64,000 bases of DNA from R-RK-3 sp031399085 (GCA_031399085.1 JANNOQ010000096.1:38384-102383), one strand, 5' to 3'. Shown: positions 33,422 to 43,055, counted from the stretch's first letter. Made by a program: numbers and translations. Notes: generated by a model not told the origin, from the letters alone.

Positions 33422-35683
33422 ACGCCCGCGTCGAGGCGGTTTGCCGCGCGGGGCGGGGCCGCGCTTGCGCCGCGCCAGCTTCAGATCGAACCGCCCGTCG
33501 CTGACCAGTTTGAAGCGCAGCGCTCCGGCAGCTGGATGCGCTTCCACAAGGCGCACTTCCACCCGATCGCCGAGACGGTAAGTTTCGCCCGTACGCTCGC
33601 CGATTAGCGCATGGTCAACTTCGGAATGGACGTAATAGTCCCGGCCGATGGTCGAGGCGGGGATGAAGCCGTCCGCGCCGTTCTCATTCAGCTTCACAAA
33701 CAGACCGGAGCGCGTGACGCCCGAAATCCGTCCCGCGAAAGTCGCGCCGACCTGTCCCGAAAGATGGATGGCGATCAGCCGGTCGACGGTTTCCCGCTCG
33801 GCGGCCATGGCGCGGCGCTCGGACTGCGAAATCTGCTCGGCGACTTTGTCGAGCCCCCCGATCTCCTCATCAGCAAGCCCGCCGGGACCGAACTTCAAGG
33901 CGCGGATCAGGGCGCGGTGCACGATCAGATCGGCATAGCGGCGGATTGGCGAGGTGAAATGCGCGTAGCGGCGTAGATTGAGGCCGAAATGGCCCAGATT
34001 GTTGGGACTATACTCGGCCTGCGCCTGTGAACGCAGGATCACCTCGTTCACCAGCTCGGAGATGTCGCTGTCCTTCATCTTGCCGAGGATGCGGTTGAAT
34101 TGGCTCGGCTGCATCAGCCCGGCCTTGGGCAGCGAAATGCCGATCGTGGCGAGGAAGTCGGACAGCGCATTGACCTTCTCTTCGCCGGGCGCGTCGTGAA
34201 TGCGGTAGATCAGCGGGGATTTCATCGCCTCCAGCGTCTCGGCGGCGGCGACGTTGGCCTGGATCATGAATTCTTCGATCAGCCGGTGCGCGTCGAGCCG
34301 TTCGGGCGTCGCAATGCGCGCGACGCGGCCCTCCTCGTCGAGGATGATTTTGCGCTCGGGCAGGTCCAGTTCGAGCGGGCCGCGCTTGTCGCGTGCTGTC
34401 CGCAGCGCCGCATAGGCCGCCCATAGCGGCTTCAGCACGGATTCCAAGAGCGGCTTCGTCGTGGCGCTGGGATGCCCGTCGATGGCGGCCTGGGCTTCGG
34501 GATAGGCGAGCTTGGCGGCGGAGCGCATCATGCCGCGGATGAAGCGGTGATCGCGTTTGTGCCCCTCACTATTGAAGACCATGCGCACCGCAAGGCACGG
34601 CCGGTCGACATCCTCCTTCAGCGAGCACAGATCGTTCGACAGCGCCTCCGGCAGCATCGGCACGACCTGGTCGGGGAAATACACCGAATTGCCGCGCTTG
34701 AGCGCCTCGCTGTCGAGCGCCGTTCCAGGCCGCACATAGAAGGAAACGTCGGCGATGGCGACGATGACGACGAAGCCGCCCTGATTGCCCGGGTCGTCAT
34801 CGGGCGCGGCCCAGACCGCGTCGTCATGGTCGCGGGCGTCGGCCGGGTCGATGGTGATGAGCGGAATTTTGCGCAGATCGTCGCGGCCGCGCAAGGTCGG
34901 GGACTTCAACCCGGCGATTTCGGCTTTGACGCTTGGCTGGAAGACCGTCGGCAGGCTGTAATTCTCGATCGCGATCATGCTGATGGCGCGCTCGCCTTCC
35001 GGGTGGCCGAGCCGTTCCATGATGCGCGCGCGCGGCGCCAGCGCCTGTCCGGTTTTCGTAACCTCGAAGCGGACCAGCTCGCCGTCCTTGGCCCCCTCCA
35101 TTTCGTTCGGAGCGATGCGCCATTCGCGCAACTGCTTCTTTTCGGTCGGCTCGATGACGCCGCCTTCCTTGAGCTTGCGGAAGATGCCAAGTTGGTGAAT
35201 GCGCTCGCGGGGCAGAATTTTGATTGGCATGGCGACGTAGTCGAAGCCGTCGATCTCGGGGGCCGGTTCGATGCGGCTGAGGACGTGGTCGCCGCTGCCG
35301 GGCGTCCGTCCAGGCTTCAGCTTCATCAGGACGCGCGGCGGCGGGCCTTCGGCGGTCTCGTTCCAGTCGATGGGAAAGGCGAAAAGCTCGCCATTGTCGT
35401 CATTGCCGGCGATTTCGAGCACGGTGACCGGGCGAAGCTGGGCCTTGCCGCGCAACCGTTTGCGGCTCTTGGTGACGCCGCCCGCCTCGGCCAGCTCACG
35501 CAGCATCCGTTTCAGGATGATCCGGTCGTCGCCCTTCACATTGAAGGCGCGCGCGATTTCGCGCTTGCCTATCTTTGCCGGCGAGGCGCGAATGAATTCG
35601 AGAATGGCGTCCTTGCTGGGGAGGGACGTGGCGCTCCCGCTTTTTCCCTTCCGTTTCGGGCCGGGCTGTTCGGCGTCCGTCAA
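33419..35683 (-). CDS. rnr: Ribonuclease R
   Basis: This is a 754-residue 3'-5' exoribonuclease of the RNB family. Order: N-terminal helix-turn-helix-like region (ILEFIRASPAKIGKREIARAF), cold-shock domains, RNB catalytic domain with the Mg2+ aspartates in IDPADARDHDDAVWA, HFTSPIRRYADLIVHRAL, and a C-terminal S1 domain (VGATFAGRISGVTRSGLFVKLNENGADGFIP). A basic tail follows. It degrades structured RNA, including rRNA and tmRNA-tagged messages. The start is TTG 35683, which overlaps the topA stop as TTGA and has CCGAGG seven bases before it, so rnr is probably translated by coupling to topA. Confidence 0.95.
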   Translation of the reverse strand: MTDAEQPGPKRKGKSGSATSLPSKDAILEFIRASPAKIGKREIARAFNVKGDDRIILKRMLRELAEAGGVTKSRKRLRGKAQLRPVTVLEIAGNDDNGELFAFPIDWNETAEGPPPRVLMKLKPGRTPGSGDHVLSRIEPAPEIDGFDYVAMPIKILPRERIHQLGIFRKLKEGGVIEPTEKKQLREWRIAPNEMEGAKDGELVRFEVTKTGQALAPRARIMERLGHPEGERAISMIAIENYSLPTVFQPSVKAEIAGLKSPTLRGRDDLRKIPLITIDPADARDHDDAVWAAPDDDPGNQGGFVVIVAIADVSFYVRPGTALDSEALKRGNSVYFPDQVVPMLPEALSNDLCSLKEDVDRPCLAVRMVFNSEGHKRDHRFIRGMMRSAAKLAYPEAQAAIDGHPSATTKPLLESVLKPLWAAYAALRTARDKRGPLELDLPERKIILDEEGRVARIATPERLDAHRLIEEFMIQANVAAAETLEAMKSPLIYRIHDAPGEEKVNALSDFLATIGISLPKAGLMQPSQFNRILGKMKDSDISELVNEVILRSQAQAEYSPNNLGHFGLNLRRYAHFTSPIRRYADLIVHRALIRALKFGPGGLADEEIGGLDKVAEQISQSERRAMAAERETVDRLIAIHLSGQVGATFAGRISGVTRSGLFVKLNENGADGFIPASTIGRDYYVHSEVDHALIGERTGETYRLGDRVEVRLVEAHPAAGALRFKLVSDGRFDLKLARRKRGPAPRGKPPRRGR

Positions 35684-38274
35684 ACCGCGGCCTCGGAGTT
35701 AGCCGATTTGGCTTTGGCTTTTCCCTTGGCTGGTTTGGCTTTCGCTTTGGGCTTGGCCGCTTTGCCGTTGGTGGCGCGGGCGGCCACAAGTTTCACCGCC
35801 TCCTCCAGCGTGATTGTCCCCGGATCGGCGTCCTTCGGGATCGTGGCGTTCACCTTGCCATGCTTGACATAGGGGCCGTAGCGCCCCGAGAAGACCTCGA
35901 CCCGCCCGCCCAATTCGGGATGATCGCCAAGCGAGCGCAGCGCGCTTTGCCCCGTCCCGCCCCGGCCCTTTTTCGGCTCCGCAAGCAGGCTGACCGCGCG
36001 ATTGAGACCGACCGTGAACACTTCGTCGGGGCCGTCCAGATTGGCGTATTTCTTATCGTGCTCAATGAACGGGCCGAACCGTCCAAAGCCCGCCACGATC
36101 GGCTTGCCGGTCTCCGGATGCTTGCCGATCTCGCGCGGCAGCGCCAACAGCTTCAGCGCCATCTCCAGATCGAGTTCGCCGTTCAGACCTTTTGGGATCG
36201 AGCCGCGTTTTGGCTTCTCGCCCTTTTCAGCTGCTTCGCCGAGCTGCACATACGGCCCAAAGCGCCCTGTCTTCAGCGTGACGGTCAGGCCTGATTCCGG
36301 GTCGATCCCAAGCTCTTTGTCGCCTGGGACCGCCGCCGCTTCGCCATTTTCGCCACTATCCTGAAACTGCCGCGTGAAACGGCATTCCGGATAGTTCGAG
36401 CAGCCGACAAACGCACCGAACTTGCCGATTTTCAATCCCAACTGGCCATTGCCGCAAGACGGGCATTTGCGCGGATCTCCGCCGTCCGCATTGGCGGGGA
36501 AGATGTAGGGGCCAAGCATCTCGTTCAGCGCGTCGAGCACATGGGTGACGCGTAATTCCTTGGTGCTGTCCACCGCGGCGATGAAGTCGCGCCAGAAATC
36601 GCGCAGCACGTCCTTCCAGGCCAGCTTGCCGTCCGAAATCAGGTCGAGCTTTTCCTCCAGATCGGCGGTGAAATCATATTCGACGTAACGCTGGAAGAAG
36701 CTTTCAAGAAAGGCTGTGACCAGCCGCCCCTTATCCTCCGGGATGAGACGCTTCTTTTCAAAGCGCACATATTCCCGCTCGCGCAGCACGTTGAGCGTCG
36801 AGGCATAAGTTGACGGCCGGCCGATACCCAGCTCTTCCATCCGCTTGACGAGCGAGGCTTCCGTATAGCGCGGCGGCGGCTCGGTGAAATGCTGGTCGGC
36901 CTGGATGGCGTGGCGGGCGAGCTTTTCGCCCTCGCTCAGCTTGGGCAGCCGGGCGTTATCATCGCCTTCCTGGTCGTCGACGCCCTCCTCATAGAGTTTC
37001 AGAAAGCCGTCGAACAGCACGACGGACCCCGTAGTGCGCAGGCCGTAGCTTTCACCGCTGCGGGCGGCTTCGATGTCGATGGTGGTGCGCTCCAATTCGG
37101 CGCTCGCCATTTGGCTCGCAACCGCGCGCTGCCAGATCAGCTTGTAAAGCCCGGCCTCGTCGGGTTTCAGCGCGCGCTGCAAATCCTGCGGCAAACGGCC
37201 GAATTCGGTCGGCCGGATCGCCTCATGCGCCTCCTGGGCGTTCTTGGCCTTGCTCTTATAATCGCGCGGCCGGGGGGGCAGATAATTCTGGCCGAACTGG
37301 CGCGCCACGACGCCGCGGCATTGCTCAACCGCCTCCGGGACGATCTGCACCCCGTCGGTTCGCATGTAGGTTATGAGGCCCGCCGTCTCGCCGCCAATGT
37401 CGACGCCTTCATAGAGCCGCTGGGCGACCTGCATCGTCTGGCGCGCGGAAAAGCCAAGCTTGCGCGAGGCTTCCTGTTGCAGCGTCGAGGTGGTGAAGGG
37501 CGGCGCGGGATGGCGTTTATAGCCGCTGACATCGATAGAGGCGACCTTGAAGGCGCACGCCTCAAGCGCCGCTTTCAGCTTCAGCGCATCCGTCTCATTC
37601 GAAATGTCGAATTTTTCCAGCTTCTTGCCCAGCGCGCTGACGAGCCGCGCTTCGAAGTCCTGGCCCTGGCTCGATCCGAGCTTGGCGGCGATGGTCCAAT
37701 ATTCGCGGGAAACGAAAATCTGGATTTCGGTTTCGCGGGCGCAAACCAGCCGCAGCGCCACCGATTGCACGCGGCCGGCCGATTTCGCGCTGGGCAATTT
37801 GCGCCAGAGCACCGGCGACAGCGTAAAGCCGACGAGATAATCGAGCGCCCGCCGCGCCAGATAGGCGTCGACCAGCGGCATGTCGAGCTGGCGCGGATGC
37901 GACATCGCCTCCATCACCGCGGTCTTGGTGACGGCGTTGAACGCCACGCGTTCGACGTGCACGCCTTTGAGGGCGCGCTTATCCTGGAGAATTTGCAACA
38001 GGTGCCAGGAAATCGCCTCGCCTTCGCGATCCGGGTCGGTTGCGAGAATCAGCCGGTCGGCGCCTTTGACGGCTTTTGCGATCTCATTCACGATTTTGGT
38101 GGAGTCCGCATCCACGGCCCAGGCCATCTCAAAATCATTGTCGGGAAGCACCGAGCCGTCCTTGGCCGGCAAATCGCGGACATGGCCGAAGGATGGAATG
38201 ACCTTATAGTCCTTCCCCAAATATTTGTTGATGGTTTTAGCTTTCGCCGCCGACTCAACGATGACGATATTCAT
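35680..38274 (-). CDS. topA: DNA topoisomerase I
   Basis: This is an 864-residue type IA topoisomerase. N-terminal Toprim domain (MNIVIVESAAKAKTINKYLG; DPDREGEAISWHL), central domain with catalytic tyrosine in G-L-I-T-Y-M-R-T-D-G, and a C-terminal part with one four-cysteine zinc ribbon (C-P-S-C ... C-S-N-Y-P-E-C) followed by repeats of the type GRFGPYV(Q/K)LG that lack cysteines. The end is a lysine/alanine-rich tail. It relaxes negative supercoils in the cytoplasm. It is the first gene of topA-rnr and lies downstream of dprA in the usual order. Confidence 0.97.
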   Translation of the reverse strand: MNIVIVESAAKAKTINKYLGKDYKVIPSFGHVRDLPAKDGSVLPDNDFEMAWAVDADSTKIVNEIAKAVKGADRLILATDPDREGEAISWHLLQILQDKRALKGVHVERVAFNAVTKTAVMEAMSHPRQLDMPLVDAYLARRALDYLVGFTLSPVLWRKLPSAKSAGRVQSVALRLVCARETEIQIFVSREYWTIAAKLGSSQGQDFEARLVSALGKKLEKFDISNETDALKLKAALEACAFKVASIDVSGYKRHPAPPFTTSTLQQEASRKLGFSARQTMQVAQRLYEGVDIGGETAGLITYMRTDGVQIVPEAVEQCRGVVARQFGQNYLPPRPRDYKSKAKNAQEAHEAIRPTEFGRLPQDLQRALKPDEAGLYKLIWQRAVASQMASAELERTTIDIEAARSGESYGLRTTGSVVLFDGFLKLYEEGVDDQEGDDNARLPKLSEGEKLARHAIQADQHFTEPPPRYTEASLVKRMEELGIGRPSTYASTLNVLREREYVRFEKKRLIPEDKGRLVTAFLESFFQRYVEYDFTADLEEKLDLISDGKLAWKDVLRDFWRDFIAAVDSTKELRVTHVLDALNEMLGPYIFPANADGGDPRKCPSCGNGQLGLKIGKFGAFVGCSNYPECRFTRQFQDSGENGEAAAVPGDKELGIDPESGLTVTLKTGRFGPYVQLGEAAEKGEKPKRGSIPKGLNGELDLEMALKLLALPREIGKHPETGKPIVAGFGRFGPFIEHDKKYANLDGPDEVFTVGLNRAVSLLAEPKKGRGGTGQSALRSLGDHPELGGRVEVFSGRYGPYVKHGKVNATIPKDADPGTITLEEAVKLVAARATNGKAAKPKAKAKPAKGKAKAKSANSEAAV

Positions 38275-38560
38275 ATGATCTTCCGGGTGGTTATGTTTGG
38301 CGCGATGGCGATTTACTCATTAGGACGAGTAAGGACGCGATCGACGCCGCTGCGTTGCATGAAACCCTACCGGGCCTGCCGATGAGTCGGGCACCAGTTA
38401 GGGCAAAAGTGCGGGAAACTGTCAAACGGAGATTGATAAGGGTTGAAACGACTTGCGGGGCGCAACCGAAACGGGTATTTCCAGTTCCCAGCGACAATCA
38501 AGATTATGCGCAATTAAACCCATTCTCACCGATGTCTCCGAACTATAAAAAGGAAAGCCA

Positions 38561-38812
38561 ATGATAAGTGGCCAGGAAATTACCCTCTCAGGAAAAAAGT
38601 ATATTTTGCACATGGGCGAACCGAAGAGCGTGGCTCAGAGCAGTCCCTCGGATGGCCCGGCAGGCGCCAAGGCTGTTGCCGAATACTCCGCCGAACTCCT
38701 TACCGAATTGCGTGACATGGCGAGCAATGCGGGTCTGACATTCCTCGCCTACCTCATACAAGTGGCGGTGGAGGAGGCAAAAATTCAAGCCGCCGACCCC
38801 GAAGATCGCTGA
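38561..38812 (+). CDS. Small hypothetical protein
   Basis: This is an 83-residue soluble protein without a recognised domain. The second half (ELLTELRDMASNAGLTFLAYLIQVAVEEAK) is an amphipathic helical segment of a kind seen in short Hyphomicrobiales proteins. AAGGAAAG lies five bases before ATG 38561. It stands between the divergent topA and convergent dprA genes and appears to be its own unit. Confidence 0.55.
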   Translation: MISGQEITLSGKKYILHMGEPKSVAQSSPSDGPAGAKAVAEYSAELLTELRDMASNAGLTFLAYLIQVAVEEAKIQAADPEDR

Positions 38813-38879
38813 TTTTGTTTAAACGGCCAGCAAACTTGCGACAGTTCTGGCCGCTCGCCGAAGCGACATCACCGCTTAG

Positions 38880-40058
38880 CTACTCCGGCCTGAGAGAGAT
38901 GTGCTCATTGTCGTGACGCTCGATTCGGCCGGCCAGGTCGAGTTCGAGCAAGGCGATTGCGAGGCTGCGTGGGCTAAGCCCCGCCATGCGTAGGAGCATG
39001 TCGGGATGGACCGGCGCAAAGCTCAGCGAGGCGAGAAGCTTTTCGCGGTCATCCGGCGAGGGATCGTCGGCGCCTGACGCGTGGTGGCGCGGATAAACCC
39101 AGCTGGGCGACGGTCCGGGTTCCTCAAGCCGCGACGGCCGGCGATAGGACGAGAAAAGCTCGGCGAAAACATCGTCCGCGCCGGTCACCAGATGCGCGCC
39201 GCTCTTGATGAGGCGGTTGGTGCCCAGCGCGCGCGGATCGAGCGGATGGCCGGGCACGGCGAAAACCTCGCGGTTTTGCTCCAGGGCCATGCGCGCCGTG
39301 ATCAGTGAGCCGGATTTCTGGGCGGCTTCGACGACGACGACGCCGGCGGAAATGCCGGAGATGATGCGATTTCGCCTCGGGAAATCCTGACCGCGCGGGG
39401 CAAAGCCAGGAGGGCATTCGGTCAGCAGCAATCCGTGCTCCGCGATGGCTTCATGCAATGCGGTGTTCTCGGGCGGGTAGACCATGTCGATGCCGCCCGC
39501 GATCACAGCGATGGTGCCGGTTAAAAGCGACGCCTCATGCGCGGCCGTGTCGATCCCGCGCGCCAGTCCCGATGCGATGACCACGTCGCAGCGACCAAGC
39601 TCCCGGGCGAGATTGGCGGCGAAATGGCGTCCCGCCGCCGACGCGCCGCGCGAGCCGACGATGGCGACCGTATTTCCCGCCGCCAGTTCGGGACGCCCTC
39701 TGGCAAACAGGATCGGCGGCGGTCCGGCGATGTGCCGGAGGAGGGGCGGGTAATCCGCCTCGGGCAGAGCGAGGATTTGCGCGCCCGCCGCCTCCGCCGC
39801 CTCGATTTCTCGCTCGGCCAGATCGCGCGGATAGGCGGGGCCGTGACGCTGCAGCCCGCCGCGCCGGCGCAGATCGGGGATGCCCTTGAGCGCCGCGCCC
39901 GCATTGCCGAAATGCGCGATCAGCTCGCGGAAGGTGATCGGGCCGACATTTTCGGTGCGGATCAGCCGGAGCCAGTCGAGCTTCTCCGCGTCGCCGAGCC
40001 TGGCCTGCCCGCCGCATCTCGGCTCCAAACCGAAGCTGTCAGACTTTTCCACCGCCAA
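38880..40058 (-). CDS. dprA: DNA-processing protein DprA (Smf)
   Basis: This is a 392-residue single-strand DNA binder that loads RecA in transformation. Order: SAM-like N-terminal domain (LIRTENVGPITFRELIAHFG), Rossmann fold with VAIVGSRGASAAGRHFAANLARELG, VIASGLARGIDTAAHEASL, GTIAVIAGGIDMVYPPEN, RRNRIISGISAGVVVVEA and VFAVPGHP, then a winged-helix C-terminal domain (DMLLRMAGLSPRSLAIALLELDLAGRIERHDN). The start is TTG 40058 (GAGG nine bases before) or GTG 40052; both overlap the end of plsY. The overlap implies coupled translation in plsY-dprA. Confidence 0.94.
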   Translation of the reverse strand: MAVEKSDSFGLEPRCGGQARLGDAEKLDWLRLIRTENVGPITFRELIAHFGNAGAALKGIPDLRRRGGLQRHGPAYPRDLAEREIEAAEAAGAQILALPEADYPPLLRHIAGPPPILFARGRPELAAGNTVAIVGSRGASAAGRHFAANLARELGRCDVVIASGLARGIDTAAHEASLLTGTIAVIAGGIDMVYPPENTALHEAIAEHGLLLTECPPGFAPRGQDFPRRNRIISGISAGVVVVEAAQKSGSLITARMALEQNREVFAVPGHPLDPRALGTNRLIKSGAHLVTGADDVFAELFSSYRRPSRLEEPGPSPSWVYPRHHASGADDPSPDDREKLLASLSFAPVHPDMLLRMAGLSPRSLAIALLELDLAGRIERHDNEHISLRPE

Positions 40059-40656
40059 TTTTACTTTCCTCGCCGTTCATCAACCGCGCGATGTTGGCAT
40101 GATGGCGGATGAAAACGAGGATTGTCAGCATCGTGAAAAGACCTACGGCGAGCCAGTTTCCCAGCGCCGCAAGGATCAGCGGCGTGGCCGTCGAGGCGGT
40201 CAGCGCCGCAAGCGAGGAGTAGCGGCTCGCCCAAGCAACGCCAAGCCAGATCGCCCCGAACGCCACGGCAACCAGCGGAGCAACGCCGGCCAGGACGCCG
40301 ATATAGGTGGCGACGCCCTTGCCGCCCTTGAACTTCAGCCAGACCGGGTAGAGATGGCCTAAAAACGCGCCAAGACCGGCGATGACGCCAAGCGCCGGGC
40401 TCGCAACCGCCGCGATCAGCACCGCCGCGAGCCCTTTGCCGAAATCGCCGAGCAGCGTCAGCGCCGCCAATCCCCGCTTGCCGGTGCGCAGGACGTTGGT
40501 CGCCCCGATATTGCCCGAGCCGATCGCCCGGATATCGCCGAGCCCGGCGAGCCGGGTAACGACCAAGCCGAAGGGAATGGACCCCAGAAGATAGCCGAAC
40601 GCCAAGGCCGCGGCGACGGCCGCCGGACCACCGAACTCGGCGGGAGAAGGGAGCAT
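40039..40656 (-). CDS. plsY: Glycerol-3-phosphate acyltransferase PlsY
   Basis: This is a 205-residue inner-membrane enzyme with five to seven hydrophobic segments. It transfers acyl groups from acyl-phosphate to glycerol-3-phosphate, giving lysophosphatidate, the first step of phospholipid synthesis. Family motifs are GSIPFGLVVTRL, GSGNIGATNVLRTG and FKGGKGVATYIGV. It lies between pyrC and dprA, the common order in this group, 28 bases after the pyrC-like stop. Confidence 0.96.
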   Translation of the reverse strand: MLPSPAEFGGPAAVAAALAFGYLLGSIPFGLVVTRLAGLGDIRAIGSGNIGATNVLRTGKRGLAALTLLGDFGKGLAAVLIAAVASPALGVIAGLGAFLGHLYPVWLKFKGGKGVATYIGVLAGVAPLVAVAFGAIWLGVAWASRYSSLAALTASTATPLILAALGNWLAVGLFTMLTILVFIRHHANIARLMNGEESKIGGGKV

Positions 40657-40684
40657 GCGAAAATCCCCACAACGCAGCGTTCAC

Positions 40685-42019
40685 TCACGCACGGACCGGA
40701 TGATCCGAGTAGCTATAGACACAGCGCCCGGCAACAAAGGTTTTCAGCGCGCGGCCTTGCATGACCGTTTCATCGAATGGCGAGTTCTTCGATTTCGACC
40801 CCAGCCATTGCGCGTCCACACGCCAAGGGATTCCGAGATCGACAAGGCACAGATCGGCCGGCGCACCCACCGCCAGCCTACCGGCCGGCAAGCCCAACAA
40901 CTGCGCCGGACGGCTCGTCATCGCGGCCAGCAGCGGCAGCAAGGCGACCGCGCCATTATGATAGAGCTGCAAGGCGGCAGGAAGCAGCGTCTCGACCCCC
41001 AAGGCGCCATCGGCGGCCTCCGCAAAGGGCCGCCGCTTGACATCGGCATCCTGCGGATCGTGCGCGGAGACGATGACATCGATATCGCCCCGGCGCACGC
41101 CCTCGACCATGGCGCGGCGGTCGCTCTCGATCCGCAAGGGCGGTTTGAGCTTGAAATAGGTGCGGTATGAGCCGACGTCGTTCTCGTTCAACGTCAGGTG
41201 ATTGATGCTCACGCCGCACGTCACCTTAAGGCCCGCATGCCTCGCCTCGCGAATGGCCTCGAGCGACGCCGCGCAAGAAATACTGGCCGCGTGATAGCGC
41301 CCGCCGGTCAGCGCCGCGAGGCGCAGATCGCGATCGAGCATGATGGTTTCCGCCTCGGCTGGAATTCCCGGCAAGCCAAGGTTCGACGACACCTCACCTT
41401 CGTTCATGACGCCCGTATCCGCCAGATTCGGGTCTTCGGTGAAGTGCACGATCAGCGCGTCGAAATCGCGCGCGTAGCTCAAAATGTTGCGCATGAGCTG
41501 GGCGTTGGCGACGCTGCGCTTGGCGTCGGTGAAGGCCAGCGCGCCGGCCTGGCGCAAGAGGCCGATCTCGGTCATTTCCTTGCCGGCAAGGCCCTTGGTC
41601 ATCGCGGCCATCGGGTGGACGTGAACGATGGCCGTGTCGCGCGCGCGCCGCTCGATGAAATCGACCAGCGACACGTCGTCGATCGCGGGCTTGGTGTCGG
41701 GCATGCAGATGATGGTCGTCACGCCGCCCGCCGCCGCCGCGCGGCTCGCCGTGGCGAGCGTCTCGCGATGTTCCTCCCCTGGCTCGCCGGTCGAGACCTG
41801 CATGTCGATCAGGCCGGGGATAAGAAGATGGCCCCCGCAATCGATGATTTCGGCTTCGGGGTCGTCCGAGCCGACGATATGGCCACCCAGATCGGCGATG
41901 ACCTTGCCTTCGATCACGACGCCGCCCGTCTCATCGCGCCCGGTCAGGGGACAGAGCAGACGGGCATTGGTCAGGACCGTTCGGCCGGTGGTGGAGGACG
42001 CTTTGGCCGCAGCGATCAT
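40685..42019 (-). CDS. pyrC: Dihydroorotase-like protein lacking metal-binding histidines
   Basis: This is a 444-residue amidohydrolase-fold protein of the PyrC/PyrX group. In active dihydroorotases the first metal site is DxHxHxREPG; here it reads D-M-Q-V-S-T-G-E-P-G, so both histidines are gone. HVHPMAA and IVHFTEDP segments remain, but the final aspartate region reads VSAHDPQD. By analogy to PyrX of Pseudomonas, it is probably a structural subunit of aspartate transcarbamoylase, not an enzyme. It follows pyrB after four bases. A separate active dihydroorotase would be needed elsewhere in the genome. Confidence 0.88.
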   Translation of the reverse strand: MIAAAKASSTTGRTVLTNARLLCPLTGRDETGGVVIEGKVIADLGGHIVGSDDPEAEIIDCGGHLLIPGLIDMQVSTGEPGEEHRETLATASRAAAAGGVTTIICMPDTKPAIDDVSLVDFIERRARDTAIVHVHPMAAMTKGLAGKEMTEIGLLRQAGALAFTDAKRSVANAQLMRNILSYARDFDALIVHFTEDPNLADTGVMNEGEVSSNLGLPGIPAEAETIMLDRDLRLAALTGGRYHAASISCAASLEAIREARHAGLKVTCGVSINHLTLNENDVGSYRTYFKLKPPLRIESDRRAMVEGVRRGDIDVIVSAHDPQDADVKRRPFAEAADGALGVETLLPAALQLYHNGAVALLPLLAAMTSRPAQLLGLPAGRLAVGAPADLCLVDLGIPWRVDAQWLGSKSKNSPFDETVMQGRALKTFVAGRCVYSYSDHPVRA

Positions 42020-42023
42020 CGGC

Positions 42024-42980
42024 TCATGCGTTTCGCAAATGCGGTGCGAGCACTTGCAGCACCGCCATCCGCACCGCCACGCCCATTTCGACCTGCTCCC
42101 GAATGACGCTGCGCGGATGGTCGGCGACGGCGGAGGAGATTTCGATGCCGCGATTGATCGGGCCGGGATGCATGACCAGCGCGTCGGGTTTGGCTTTTTT
42201 CAGCTTGTCGTTGTCGAGGCCGAAGAAATGAAAATATTCGCGGGTGGAGGGCACCAGCGAGGTGGTCATGCGCTCGCGCTGAAGCCGCAGCATCATGATG
42301 ATGTCAGCGCCGGCAAGTGCGTCTTCGAGCTTGGTGAAGACTTCCACGCCAAGCCGGTCTGAGGCGGGCGGCAGCAGGGTGGACGGCGCGGCAAGGCGCA
42401 CATGCGCGCCGAGCGTGTTCAGCAACAAGATGTTCGAGCGGGCGACGCGGCTGTGCACCACATCGCCGCAAATCGCGACGGTAAGCCCTTCAATGCGGCC
42501 CTTATGGCGTCGGATCGTAAGCGCGTCGAGCAGCGCTTGCGTCGGATGCTCATGCTCGCCGTCGCCGGCATTCACGACCGCGCAATCGACCTTTTTCGCC
42601 AGCAATTCGACGGCGCCCGCCGCATTATGGCGGACGATCAGAATATCCGGCCGCATCGCATTCAGCGTCACCGCCGTGTCCAGCAGCGTCTCGCCCTTCT
42701 CGATCGAAGAGCTTTTGACCGCCATGTTCATCACATCGGCGCCGAGCCGCTTGCCCGCCAGTTCGAAGGAGCTTTGCGTGCGCGTCGAGGATTCGAAGAA
42801 CAGGTTGATCTGGGTGCGCCCGCGCAGAACATCGCGCTTCTGCGTCACCCGCCGATTATAGTCGGCCTCCGCATCGGCCAAATCCAAAAGGCCGGTGATG
42901 TCCGCCGAGGTCAATCCTTTGATCCCGAGCAGATGCTTATGCGGAAAGTAGAATTTCTGAGAAGCGAGCGCGACATTCAT
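42024..42980 (-). CDS. pyrB: Aspartate carbamoyltransferase catalytic subunit
   Basis: This is a 318-residue enzyme that joins carbamoyl phosphate and aspartate in pyrimidine synthesis. Marks are the carbamoyl-phosphate loop F-F-E-S-S-T-R-T, the SSSIEKGETLLDTAVTL (80s) loop, VVNAGDGEHEHPTQALLDALTI, and HPGPINRGIEI. The frame is open far upstream, but homology begins at MNVALASQKFYFPHKHLLGI, so ATG 42980 is the start. No Shine-Dalgarno sequence precedes it, and a promoter lies so close that the mRNA may be leaderless. It is the first gene of pyrB-pyrC-plsY-dprA. Confidence 0.95.
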   Translation of the reverse strand: MNVALASQKFYFPHKHLLGIKGLTSADITGLLDLADAEADYNRRVTQKRDVLRGRTQINLFFESSTRTQSSFELAGKRLGADVMNMAVKSSSIEKGETLLDTAVTLNAMRPDILIVRHNAAGAVELLAKKVDCAVVNAGDGEHEHPTQALLDALTIRRHKGRIEGLTVAICGDVVHSRVARSNILLLNTLGAHVRLAAPSTLLPPASDRLGVEVFTKLEDALAGADIIMMLRLQRERMTTSLVPSTREYFHFFGLDNDKLKKAKPDALVMHPGPINRGIEISSAVADHPRSVIREQVEMGVAVRMAVLQVLAPHLRNA

Positions 42981-42989
42981 TAAAGCGCT

Positions 42990-43018
42990 GTTATATTGAT
43001 GAGAGTAATGCGCGGCAA
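42990..43018 (-). promoter_or_regulatory. Promoter of pyrB placing the mRNA start near the ATG
   Basis: On the minus strand TTGCCG (43013-43018) and TATAAC (42990-42995) are 17 bases apart. The -10 ends nine bases before the pyrB ATG, which would leave a leader of only a few bases. Confidence 0.5.
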
Positions 43019-43055
43019 GCGCGATCATCAAAGCTGGGAGGCTTTGGACAAAAAA

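Noticed and set aside
38313..38332. Short TTACTC/GAGTAA hairpin upstream of topA as a regulatory RNA
   Set aside because: Only six pairs with an eight-base loop, no conservation evidence, no T run.
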